Assembly: GCA_950054155.1 (NCBI GenBank)
Contig: CATLOT010000002.1
Location: 1-64,000, forward strand
Direction of reading: 5' to 3'
Source: an uncultured Bacteriovoracaceae bacterium
Lineage (GTDB): Bacteria > Bdellovibrionota > Bacteriovoracia > Bacteriovoracales > Bacteriovoracaceae
Length of the DNA: 64,000 bases
In this document: positions 25,544 through 33,243 of the stretch, piece after piece
Numbering within the stretch: the stretch's first letter is position 1
Layout of the letters: the number at the start of each line of letters is the position of its first letter
Position numbers and translations under genes: made by a program
Notes under the pieces: generated by a model
What the model saw: the letters and a program-made list of their open reading frames with translations, nothing else
Database searches by the model: none
What the model was told of the DNA's origin: nothing

Positions 25544-25630
25544 GGACCCCTTATACCTCTTCTTAAAAACTGGGAAGGCCCAATGAAAATGATTTCATAG
25601 GAGTGTCAAAACTTTAGACACTTTCTCTAG

Positions 25631-25665
25631 AAAACAAAAAAGGGCCCCCTAAAGAGGCCCTTTTT
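25631..25665. terminator. Terminator between convergent-facing units, mainly serving the minus-strand protease
   Basis: A 10-bp stem (AAAAAGGGCC at 25637-25646 with GGCCCTTTTT at 25656-25665) flanks a 9-nt loop, with further As on the left that become Ts on the minus strand. It lies about 37 bp past the stop of the trypsin-like gene at 25702. Confidence 0.7.
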
Positions 25666-25701
25666 AAAAGCTATTTGTTAAAATTCCTTTTTAACGATGC
25701 T

Positions 25702-26445
25702 CTAGTAAGACAATAATGCTTCTTCTGCCAGACAAGCGCGAATAGCTTTAACTAATTCTTGATTTTCACTAATAACAGTTGCTGAATTTGAACCACCTCT
25801 AGAGTAACAACCTCCATTGGTGTGGATCCCAACAATCATTTCATCGCTTTCACGAATGATTGAAGACCCTGAGTTACCACCCATCGTATCAGCGATATGG
25901 TACATGGCCGAACCTCTTAGGCGCACAACCTCTCCAGTGTGAGTTTGCTGAGCAAGGTTTCTTTCTGGATCAGAGCGGTCAAGTCCGTAACCAGTAATAC
26001 GGATAAGATCACCGGCCTTAGGTCCGTTGAAATCAACATTATAGTAACCTTGAACATCACCAGCATAGAGACCAGTTTCAGTATTAGGAAGAACCTTAAG
26101 AACGGCCCAGTCATCACCGATTCCTGAATAATTCCAAACAGAGTTTGCTTTATCTACAGGGTAAATATCGCGGCTTTCTGGGTGCTGAATACGTCCACCA
26201 ATTGAAGGAGGTGTATTAAACTCTGCAAAGCCAAATGTTGCATCACAATGTCCTGCTGAAATAGCACATGTTTTTCCAATCATTGTCACTGTACAGCCAC
26301 CACCGTCAGTCATTTTGCCAAGTAAACGGCCGATCTTTGGTAAAGAAGAAGGAACACGATCGTCGGTTCCACAAATAGATTTTTGACCTGCGTAAATAGA
26401 TGAACTTAAAAGTAGTGAAAGCACTACGTTGCCGATAATTTTCAT
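25702..26445 (-). CDS. Secreted trypsin-like serine protease
   Basis: The 247-residue exported protein (signal MKIIGNVVLSLLLSSSIYAG) has the S1-family triad: His in CAISAGHCD, Asp in IGDDWAVLKV and Ser in GGNSGSSIIR, with the substrate pocket near IVGIHTNGGC. Cysteines flank the His and Ser loops as in glutamyl endopeptidase/V8-like proteases. The N-terminus after the signal is short, so any propeptide is small. AGGGAGGAAGT precedes the ATG. It differs from the lipoprotein protease at 16157 in lacking a lipobox, so it is likely periplasmic or released. Its own terminator follows at 25631-25665. Confidence 0.88.
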   Translation of the reverse strand: MKIIGNVVLSLLLSSSIYAGQKSICGTDDRVPSSLPKIGRLLGKMTDGGGCTVTMIGKTCAISAGHCDATFGFAEFNTPPSIGGRIQHPESRDIYPVDKANSVWNYSGIGDDWAVLKVLPNTETGLYAGDVQGYYNVDFNGPKAGDLIRITGYGLDRSDPERNLAQQTHTGEVVRLRGSAMYHIADTMGGNSGSSIIRESDEMIVGIHTNGGCYSRGGSNSATVISENQELVKAIRACLAEEALLSY

Positions 26446-26727
26446 ACTTCCTCCCTGAAGGTATTAAAATCGCTGTAGAAATAGCTTATGGGGGTGGTGT
26501 CACTTTGGCGACTGACATCTTCTTACCAAATGGCTGGATGTTATAACGACAAATTATTGACGCCTTTTTAAGAGGGGCCCTTCTTCCTAAACCCCTGATT
26601 AATCCTGATTTATCAGGACTTTTGTGGACAAAAGAAACGTCAGCTTTTAGTATAGCCCATCAATTTAAATGTAAGATTTTGTTGATTAATCGGCACCATG
26701 GATGGGCAAAAAACAACAGGAAAATGA
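26446..26727. promoter_or_regulatory. Divergent intergenic region with an inverted repeat upstream of phnC
   Basis: This 282-bp region separates the trypsin-like gene from phnC and must hold both promoters. At 26603-26618 there is an inverted repeat TCCTGA-TTTA-TCAGGA, preceded by another CTGATT copy. It could be an operator or a small terminator. No match to an E. coli-type Pho box was seen. AACAGGAAAATGA provides the phnC ribosome binding site. Confidence 0.4.
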
Positions 26728-27507
26728 ATGACAACACAGACACAACCCATCCTGTCCGTGGAGAAACTGAATAAAGTTTATCCCAATGGAACCCATGCTC
26801 TTAAAGGCGTGAGCTTTGACGTAAAAAAAGGTGAATTCCTTGTCGTAATTGGTCTCTCAGGCTCAGGTAAATCGACTCTTCTTCGTTGTATCAACCGCCT
26901 CCATGAGCCAACCACGGGTAGCATCCTCTTTGAAGGTAAAGATATTACCAATATTAAAGGCTCACCGCTGAGAACTCTACGCTCACGTATTGGAATGATT
27001 TTTCAGCACTTCAACCTCATTCCAAGAAAGACGGTTCTTACCAATGTTCTCACGGGCACACTCTCACGCACAGGAATTGTGAGTTCAATCTTTGGAATCT
27101 TCCCCGAGGAAGACAAGAAGAAAGCACTTTCTCTCATTGAACTGGTCGGACTCACTGGCAAGGAAAACAGAAGAGCAGACAACCTCTCAGGTGGGCAGCA
27201 ACAGCGTGTGGCCATTGCTCGCGCCCTTATGCAAGACCCCAGTATCCTTCTCGCCGATGAGCCTGTCGCTTCACTTGATCCCGCGACTAGCCACTCTGTT
27301 ATGCAATACCTTAAGAAAGTAAACGAAGAGCTAGGGGTAACAATCCTTTGTAACTTGCACTTTCTCTCCCTTGTTCGCCAATATGCAACCCGAGTGATTG
27401 CCCTAAAAGACGGCAAATTAATCTATGAGGGCAGCCCAAGTGAAATTGATGAAAATTGGTTTCAAACCATTTACGGTGAAGACGCAGTAGAAGTAACAAT
27501 CGACTAA
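26728..27507 (+). CDS. phnC: Phosphonate/phosphite ABC transporter ATPase PhnC
   Basis: The 259-residue ATPase has Walker A GLSGSGKSTL (about 43-52), Q-loop FQHFNL, the signature LSGGQQQRVAIARAL, Walker B ILLADEPVASLDP and an H-loop at CNLHFLSL. The stretch SVEKLNKVYPNGTHALKGVS and the FNLIPRKTVLTNVLTG block are typical of PhnC rather than of other importer ATPases. It powers uptake of phosphonate, phosphite or phosphate through the permease encoded 20 bp downstream. The binding protein lies apart, at 21000-21896. Confidence 0.93.
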   Translation: MTTQTQPILSVEKLNKVYPNGTHALKGVSFDVKKGEFLVVIGLSGSGKSTLLRCINRLHEPTTGSILFEGKDITNIKGSPLRTLRSRIGMIFQHFNLIPRKTVLTNVLTGTLSRTGIVSSIFGIFPEEDKKKALSLIELVGLTGKENRRADNLSGGQQQRVAIARALMQDPSILLADEPVASLDPATSHSVMQYLKKVNEELGVTILCNLHFLSLVRQYATRVIALKDGKLIYEGSPSEIDENWFQTIYGEDAVEVTID

Positions 27508-27527
27508 ATTAAGCAGAGACAACAACT

Positions 27528-28601
27528 ATGGAAACACAAGAAACAGCACTCCCCCACACCATGGGTCCAACTGGCATCGCTCAAATGAAGAGAGTCATCA
27601 GTGCCTACACCATGGACCTTCTTCACTGGGCCTATATTGGTCTCGTGAGTTATAAAATTATCTATCAAAAAGTGATCATGGATATGCGTGATCCAGACTT
27701 TAGCTGGAATGAGCCCGTTTTCGCTCTCGCTATCGGCGCTATCATCGCCCTTGGCCTCTTTTTTACAAAGTTCAGTGTCGGTCGTGCGGTCAAAGGTCTC
27801 TACGATCTTGATGAGAATAAGAGTATTATGAAAGAGCCCTTTACCCTCTTGGGCTACTTCACTATTTTTCTCACCTTCATCGCTGGTCTCTTTATTTCAC
27901 AAGTCTCTTTACGAGAATTCTTCTCTCAGGCCGGAATGCTTGGGGCTAAGAGGATCTTTACCGCGCTTTTCAATCCAAACTTTGGGATTATTGAGCCCGC
28001 GATCTTTGCGGCAATTGAAACCATTTACATGGCCTTTATCGCTACAGTAACAGCGCTCCCCTTTGCCTTTCTCCTCGGATTCTTCGCGGCAAGAAACTTA
28101 ATGAGTAGCTCTCCTATTCTCTTTTTCATCTACAACGCCACACGATTCTTTCTCAATATCACCCGCTCTATTGAGCCTCTAGTATGGGCGATTATCTTTT
28201 CTGTGTGGGTGGGAATCGGTCCTTTCGCGGGAATGCTCGCCCTATGCCTCCACTCCGTATCCTCACTGGCCAAGCTCTACTCCGAGCAGATTGAAAATAT
28301 CAGTGAAGGACCTATTGAAGCGATGACCGCAACTGGTGCCCATCCAATTCAGGTGATTTGGTTTGGTGTGGTTCCTCAGATTGTTCTGCCCTACCTCTCT
28401 TTCACCATTTATCGTTGGGACATCAACGTAAGAATGGCCACTGTCATTGGTCTTGTTGGCGGCGGGGGTATTGGAACCCTTCTGATGCAATATCAAGGGC
28501 TCGCCAAATGGAATGAAGTTGGCCTTCTCGCCATTACAATTGCCGTGATCGTTTGGGTTATGGACTATAGCTCTTCTAAAATCCGTGAATCGATTAAGTA
28601 G
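27528..28601 (+). CDS. phnE: Phosphonate/phosphite ABC transporter permease PhnE
   Basis: The 357-residue inner-membrane protein has about six to seven helices. The PhnE-type EAA loop is seen at EAMTATGAHPIQVIWFGVVPQ, followed by IGLVGGGGIGTLL, a hallmark of the family. It is longer than many PhnE proteins because the N-terminus carries about 80 extra residues with two helices (from WAYIGLVSYKIIY and FALAIGAIIALGLFF). That extension is a mild oddity. It forms an operon with phnC. A terminator at 28620-28639 ends the unit. Confidence 0.92.
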   Translation: METQETALPHTMGPTGIAQMKRVISAYTMDLLHWAYIGLVSYKIIYQKVIMDMRDPDFSWNEPVFALAIGAIIALGLFFTKFSVGRAVKGLYDLDENKSIMKEPFTLLGYFTIFLTFIAGLFISQVSLREFFSQAGMLGAKRIFTALFNPNFGIIEPAIFAAIETIYMAFIATVTALPFAFLLGFFAARNLMSSSPILFFIYNATRFFLNITRSIEPLVWAIIFSVWVGIGPFAGMLALCLHSVSSLAKLYSEQIENISEGPIEAMTATGAHPIQVIWFGVVPQIVLPYLSFTIYRWDINVRMATVIGLVGGGGIGTLLMQYQGLAKWNEVGLLAITIAVIVWVMDYSSSKIRESIK

Positions 28602-28619
28602 TCTCTCCTTTTAAAGATG

Positions 28620-28649
28620 CGCTAGGGTTATACCTAGCGTTCCTTTTAT
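28620..28649 (+). terminator. Terminator after phnE
   Basis: A perfect 7-bp stem CGCTAGG / CCTAGCG (28620-28626 and 28633-28639) with a GTTATA loop is followed by TTCCTTTTATT. It lies 18 bp after the phnE stop codon. Confidence 0.75.
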
Positions 28650-28718
28650 TCAATTTAAGAAACTCAATAACTCCTCTATAAATGAACCATAGTGTTCAAC
28701 ATCATAGAGGAGGAATCT

Positions 28719-29195
28719 TTGAAATCACTTACTAAATGGGTAACCATTCTCTTTGCTCTTTTTTCATTGGGAGCTTTCGCTCAGGAAGGACGTAATGTCT
28801 CTGAGTACAACCTTGACGGCGATCTTGGTCTAAAGGGCTACGATCCTGTTTCTTATTTTGCTGAAGGCGGCTCAAAGCCCGCTAAAGGCAACGCTCAAAT
28901 CACTCATCATCATGAGGGTGTCACTTACAGATTCTCAAGTGTGGAAAACAGAGAAATCTTTAAGGTTATGCCTGAAAGATATGAGCCAACTTATGGTGGG
29001 TACTGCGCATGGGCCATGGCCGCAAGTGGAAGTAAAGTCGACATTGACCCAACTCTTTACACAATTGATGGCAACCGTATTCACTTTTTCATCGCTCCGG
29101 GAACAAAGAGAAGTTTTGACCGCAATGTTGCGCGCTTCTCAGCTCGTGCCGATAGAAACTGGGAAAACCTCACTGGCGAGAAACCAAGACTTTAA
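28719..29195 (+). CDS. YHS-domain secreted protein
   Basis: The 158-residue exported protein contains a YHS domain, a short metal-binding module found in heavy-metal and redox proteins. Visible blocks are LKGYDPVSYFAEGGSKPAKG, GVTYRFSSVENREIF, PERYEPTYGGYCAWAMA and DGNRIHFF. The start is TTG at 28719, decided by AGGAGG six bases upstream and by the signal peptide KSLTKWVTILFALFSLGAFAQ that follows; a GTG at 28692 lacks such support. The next gene is a dihaem cytochrome, suggesting a role in periplasmic redox or metal handling. The single cysteine in GGYCAW may be a ligand. Confidence 0.88.
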   Translation: MKSLTKWVTILFALFSLGAFAQEGRNVSEYNLDGDLGLKGYDPVSYFAEGGSKPAKGNAQITHHHEGVTYRFSSVENREIFKVMPERYEPTYGGYCAWAMAASGSKVDIDPTLYTIDGNRIHFFIAPGTKRSFDRNVARFSARADRNWENLTGEKPRL

Positions 29196-29220
29196 TGACT
29201 AAGACCTTAGGGAGCAGAAG

Positions 29221-29883
29221 GTGACAACTTTTAATCAATTCATTCTTTATTCGATTTTATCTCTCACAGTTCTGACGAGTTGTGGAAATTATGAGGAATT
29301 CAAAGAAGACCCTTCTGCTCTCTTTCAAGGAGCTGCAGGCCTTGGAGAGCTGACCTTTTCTCAAATTAAAGAAGAGGTCTTTGATGCCAGCTGCGCTCGC
29401 TGCCACGGACAAGAGTACAGTAATTATAATGACGTCATCGCCAATCTTGATGCCATCGTCGCTTCTGTGCGAAGTGATCGCATGCCAAAGGATGGCCCTC
29501 TCTCCCTAGAATTAAAGCAAAAACTCTTTACCTGGGTCGCTTCTGGTGCACCTCAAGGTGATGTCATCATTGTTCCCATTAAGCCAGAGCCGACATTTGC
29601 TTCACTTGGCCGCACAATTTTTGCCACCAAGTGTATCCGCTGTCACACCGAGGGAGGACCGTCACCATTCTACCTTAATGACAGGCAAAACCTGATGGTT
29701 TACGCCTCCGTTTTCAACCCTTTCCTCTTTGATTTTGAATTTCCTGAGGAGGGTGACTTTATTAAGAGACTTGTCAGTGATGACCCAGTCGAGCAAATGC
29801 CTCCGGCAAGAAGTAGCCTTGAGCTTCTTACCGAAGAAGAACGCGCCATCATTATTGAATGGATTAAACAAGGCCTACCTTAA
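29221..29883 (+). CDS. Dihaem cytochrome c lipoprotein
   Basis: The 220-residue lipoprotein (lipobox LTSC, cysteine about 21; start GTG) has two CXXCH haem c sites, SCARCHG near residue 58 and KCIRCHT near 140. The methionines in SDRMPKDG and VEQMPPARS are candidate distal ligands, one per domain. Each half reads as a small class I cytochrome c domain. It would transfer electrons in the periplasm, anchored to a membrane. It is 25 bp after the YHS gene and 24 bp before the YceI gene, so it is part of an apparent four-gene operon. Confidence 0.87.
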   Translation: MTTFNQFILYSILSLTVLTSCGNYEEFKEDPSALFQGAAGLGELTFSQIKEEVFDASCARCHGQEYSNYNDVIANLDAIVASVRSDRMPKDGPLSLELKQKLFTWVASGAPQGDVIIVPIKPEPTFASLGRTIFATKCIRCHTEGGPSPFYLNDRQNLMVYASVFNPFLFDFEFPEEGDFIKRLVSDDPVEQMPPARSSLELLTEEERAIIIEWIKQGLP

Positions 29884-29907
29884 CGAGAACGGCTTACGGA
29901 GACAGCT

Positions 29908-30444
29908 ATGAAGAAGATACTAATCACCCTACTCTTACCCCTAAACTTATTTGCGGCTACCTACAATATTAATAAGGCCCAAGTCGAATTTGAAGCGAAG
30001 GGATTTCCTACCTTTATCACAATCAAAGGAAAGACCCAAAACCTAGAAGGCTCTCTAGTTTTTGATAAAGACACAAAGAAGACTAGTGGAAGTTTTAAAG
30101 TCCCCCTGACAACAATTAAAACTGGCATGGATTTACGAGATGATCATATGATTAATAAGTATCTCGAGGCCAAGAAGTTTCCCCACGCAACGTTAACGCT
30201 AATGCCTTTCACACTGGAAGAAGAAGGTGAAATTAAAGGAACTCTGGAACTTCATGGAGTTAAGAAAGACGTCAGTGTCACTTATGAGAGAACTCAACTT
30301 AAAGAGAAAACCATTAGCTTTAATACCAATTTTGATCTCTCTCTAACTGACTTTCAAATCGCTATCCCAAGTTTTCAGGGCATCACTGTCGCCAAAGAAG
30401 TGAGTGTCGCCGTCAATTTTATGGCCGTTAACAAAGAAAATTAA
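29908..30444 (+). CDS. YceI-family periplasmic lipid-binding protein
   Basis: The 178-residue exported protein (signal MKKILITLLLPLNLFAATY) is a YceI-like lipocalin-fold protein, thought to bind polyisoprenoids. Family blocks are YNINKAQVEFEAKG, LTTIKTGMDLRDDHM, KYLEAKKFPHATLTLM and GTLELHGVKKDVSVTYE. Length is typical. GGAGACAGCT precedes the ATG. YceI proteins often occur next to cytochrome genes and quinone-linked redox genes, which fits its place between a dihaem cytochrome and a haem-containing barrel. Confidence 0.92.
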   Translation: MKKILITLLLPLNLFAATYNINKAQVEFEAKGFPTFITIKGKTQNLEGSLVFDKDTKKTSGSFKVPLTTIKTGMDLRDDHMINKYLEAKKFPHATLTLMPFTLEEEGEIKGTLELHGVKKDVSVTYERTQLKEKTISFNTNFDLSLTDFQIAIPSFQGITVAKEVSVAVNFMAVNKEN

Positions 30445-30456
30445 AAGAGAAGTTTC

Positions 30457-31569
30457 ATGAAAATCACCCTCACCCTCTCCCTTATTGTCCTCTTTCTCAA
30501 TCCAAGTACCCACGCTTGGGTTGAAAATGTGGGAAGTGGATATCCCAATTGTATGGCCTGCCACATCAGCCCGACGGGAGGTCATATTCTCACTGATTAT
30601 GGCCGCGCCCTTTCAAGTGAGCTGATGTCCACCATTAAGACCAAGGACTTTCAAAATCCCTTCTACGGTCTGGCTAAGAATACGGACACCATAAAATGGG
30701 GAGGTGACATCAGGGCGGCTCAAACAAGAATTGAGAATGATCAAATTAAAAGGGGCTCAAGCTTTCTGATGCAAAATAATATTGAGGCCGCCGCCTATGT
30801 TAAGGACTTTGTCTTTGTTGCCACCGTAGGCACGACAGAAGGGCCCTCACGCGTTCCCAACAAAGGTGAATTCATTTCAGAGCGCCACTACATCATGTAT
30901 CAAGGGGACCCCACCGCCAGGGTTCGCGTTGGAAAGTTTAGACAAAATTTTGGTATAAACGATCCCAATCACACGCGCTTCACCAAACAGGACCTTGGTT
31001 TTGGCAGCTATAGCGAAACCTACCAGCTTGAATACTTCAAGGCCTTTAGCTTTGGCGAAGGAGTGCTCTCGACTTCCCTTGGCCGAATTGACCAGCCCAG
31101 AAATACAAGAGAGAAGAATGTGATGGGTCAATTCACCCATTACCTTGGAGGCAAGTCCCGCCTCGGCGCCAATGTCCTCTTAGGGGAGTCTCCCTCAACT
31201 CGACGAGCGATTTATGGAATCAATGGCGTTTTTGGCAGCAAGAAGCATACTCTGCGCTTTGAACTTGATTATCAAGTCAGCCAAAATATCGCTTCTAACC
31301 CCAAAGGAGAAAAGACCCACGGTCTCTTTGGAAATATCATCTTAGGAACAAGACCCTTTGATGGCTTCTTCCCCTATCTTGTCTATGAACATAAGCAGAT
31401 GGACCTTGATCAGAGCCGACAAAGTATGACCACAGCACCAGGAATTGGTTTTCAATTCTTTCCCATTAGTCACGTAGAAGTTCAGTTTGAGCACCAGTAC
31501 CGAACTGCACTTGCCACAAAGGATAACCCAAGTCATCGCAGTTTCTTAGTGGTGCACCTCTATCATTAG
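30457..31569 (+). CDS. Outer-membrane barrel protein with an N-terminal haem c motif
   Basis: The 370-residue exported protein begins with a signal (MKITLTLSLIVLFLNPSTHA). Soon after comes CMACHISPTGGHILTDYGR, a CXXCH haem site with a GG(H) tail. From about residue 80 it reads as amphipathic strands with regular GxxG turns to the end, finishing HRSFLVVHLYH, so an outer-membrane beta-barrel of about 14-16 strands is inferred. The haem motif is therefore fused to, or tucked into, a porin-like barrel. It is the last gene of the YHS-cytochrome-YceI run. Its 3' end overlaps the convergent ppx gene by 4 bp. A role in moving electrons or haem across the outer membrane is speculative. Confidence 0.7.
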   Translation: MKITLTLSLIVLFLNPSTHAWVENVGSGYPNCMACHISPTGGHILTDYGRALSSELMSTIKTKDFQNPFYGLAKNTDTIKWGGDIRAAQTRIENDQIKRGSSFLMQNNIEAAAYVKDFVFVATVGTTEGPSRVPNKGEFISERHYIMYQGDPTARVRVGKFRQNFGINDPNHTRFTKQDLGFGSYSETYQLEYFKAFSFGEGVLSTSLGRIDQPRNTREKNVMGQFTHYLGGKSRLGANVLLGESPSTRRAIYGINGVFGSKKHTLRFELDYQVSQNIASNPKGEKTHGLFGNIILGTRPFDGFFPYLVYEHKQMDLDQSRQSMTTAPGIGFQFFPISHVEVQFEHQYRTALATKDNPSHRSFLVVHLYH

Positions 31570-32519
31570 AGAAATGAGGATGAACTTGATTGCTCGTGTG
31601 GATAGGCCAGGTCGTGAAGAAGGCCATGAATAAGACCAATATCAGGGGCTATAATTTTCTTAACAGGAATATAGCCCATGACTTTCTCTATAATATAAAT
31701 GGCGGGAATAATAACGTCGGCGCGGTCGTGGCGTAGACCAAATTTCTTCATGCGATTCAGATAGGCGGTGTCTTCAAGGGCCTCTCTAATAACGGCGACT
31801 TCATCGGGGAGGATATAGCGGATATTCTTCTTTCCAAGAATCCTCTTTCTAAGCCTACTTAAGCGCTTAAAGTTTCCTCCCGTCCCTACGATTCGCAAAG
31901 GCTTGGTTTCACCATAGACATCATGAAGGAATTCTTTAATCTGAGGGCCTAGTTCACTTAAGTAAGTGCGATACCCCAATTCAGCCCCAATCCCCTCTTT
32001 TTCGGCCCGCTTTCCTATTTCAAGAAGTCTTACCGTCCCCATGGGAAGGCTAATAGAGCCTTTAGCTCTTCCTCTTTCAAGATAAGTAAGCTCAGCACTT
32101 CCTCCACCAATATCAAAGAGGAGGTAGTTCTTAGCATTGAGATCAATTTGAGTTTGAATCGCCTTTCGAATCAAGGCCGCTTCTTCTTGGCCATCGATGC
32201 AATCAATACGAATACCTGTTTTTTCAAAGACTCTAACCCCAAGTTCCTCGGAGTTTCGAGCATTACGATAGGCACTAGTGGCCACGGCCCGATAAGACTC
32301 GATACCGTCATGATTCATGAGTTTCTTAAATTCAAGAAAGACTCTCTCAAATTCTTGCATGGTGTGTTCTGAGAAGTAGCCTTGAGTGAAGGCCTCGGTG
32401 CCTAGCCGAAGAGGCTGCCTTTCCCGTGCGTAGAAATTGAATTCCCCTTCATTTGATACACTCGCCCTGGCCATCCTTACGGCATTAGAACCAATGTCAA
32501 AAGCGGCAATTTTCTTCAA
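31566..32519 (-). CDS. Ppx/GppA-family phosphatase
   Basis: The 317-residue protein belongs to the exopolyphosphatase/guanosine pentaphosphatase family (sugar kinase/Hsp70 fold). Motifs are AAFDIGSNAVRMARA at the N-terminus, EAALIRKA, LFDIGGGSAELTYL with the phosphate loop, and GTGGNFKRLSRL. It hydrolyses polyphosphate or pppGpp. It lacks the C-terminal HD-like extension seen in longer family members. The start is TTG at 32517-32519 (AGAGAGGA seven bases upstream), which also removes an overlap with the marC-like gene. It follows that gene on the same strand after 13 bp. Confidence 0.9.
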   Translation of the reverse strand: MKKIAAFDIGSNAVRMARASVSNEGEFNFYARERQPLRLGTEAFTQGYFSEHTMQEFERVFLEFKKLMNHDGIESYRAVATSAYRNARNSEELGVRVFEKTGIRIDCIDGQEEAALIRKAIQTQIDLNAKNYLLFDIGGGSAELTYLERGRAKGSISLPMGTVRLLEIGKRAEKEGIGAELGYRTYLSELGPQIKEFLHDVYGETKPLRIVGTGGNFKRLSRLRKRILGKKNIRYILPDEVAVIREALEDTAYLNRMKKFGLRHDRADVIIPAIYIIEKVMGYIPVKKIIAPDIGLIHGLLHDLAYPHEQSSSSSFL

Positions 32520-32532
32520 AAGGAAATCCTCT

Positions 32533-33168
32533 CTAGACCTTTCCCAGTGCAGGTAGAATATCACGCATTCCAGAGGCAATAATTTCTATCGAAAGAGAAA
32601 GGATAATCAAACCCATAATTCTCGTCATCACGTTGAGTCCAACAATTCCGAGACGACGACCAATACGCTTAGAGTATTGCAAAATGAGCTTGATGAGAAG
32701 TCCAATTATGAGAACCACCAAGAAAGTTCCAATCCAGTGGTAGGTGCTCGTCACTTTATTACTATAAATAATGGCTTGAGACATAGTCCCCGGACCTGCG
32801 AGCAGAGGAATGGCCAGAGGAACCACGCCAATTTCGCCTGGATTAAGAGACTCCTGCTCGTCTTCATTGAGTTTTGATGTCACATTCTGGGCAGCAATCA
32901 TCTGAAGGGCCATTCCAGAGAGGAGAATCCCTCCCGCGATAGAAAAGCTCGCCAGTGAGATTCCAAAGAAATTGAGAATATTTTGACCGAGGGCAAAGCT
33001 AATAAAGAGAGTGGCCATCACGCTCAGAGCACAGCTCGTGGTGATGCTCTTGACCTTATCCTCAGAAAAAGACTCCGTAAGAGAAATGAAAACAGGAATG
33101 ACCCCTATCGGATTTAAGATAGAAAGAAGACTGACTAAAAGTTTTAAGCTGTCATCAAAGTAGGTCAT
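32533..33168 (-). CDS. MarC-family integral membrane protein
   Basis: The 211-residue protein has about six transmembrane helices. It shows the MarC-family pattern SILNPIGVIPVFISLTES near the N-terminus, AGGILLSGMALQMI, and the central GEIGVVPLAIPLLAGPGTMSQAI block. MarC proteins are inner-membrane proteins of unclear function, once linked to antibiotic resistance but not confirmed as transporters. The start is ATG at 33168; a GTG two codons upstream is also possible. It is the first gene of a unit with ppx. Confidence 0.92.
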   Translation of the reverse strand: MTYFDDSLKLLVSLLSILNPIGVIPVFISLTESFSEDKVKSITTSCALSVMATLFISFALGQNILNFFGISLASFSIAGGILLSGMALQMIAAQNVTSKLNEDEQESLNPGEIGVVPLAIPLLAGPGTMSQAIIYSNKVTSTYHWIGTFLVVLIIGLLIKLILQYSKRIGRRLGIVGLNVMTRIMGLIILSLSIEIIASGMRDILPALGKV

Positions 33169-33192
33169 GCCCACAATCTAACATGAAATGAG

Positions 33193-33222
33193 AAAAAAAA
33201 AAGGGAAGCCTAAGCTTCCCTT
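33193..33222 (-). terminator. Strong intrinsic terminator
   Basis: A 9-bp stem (AAGGGAAGC at 33201-33209 with GCTTCCCTT at 33214-33222), loop CTAA, is followed on the minus strand by a run of Ts (complement of 33193-33202). It lies 22 bp after the stop of the gene at 33244 and separates it from the marC-ppx unit. Confidence 0.85.
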
Positions 33223-33243
33223 CTCTTTCTTTCATACTTTTTT

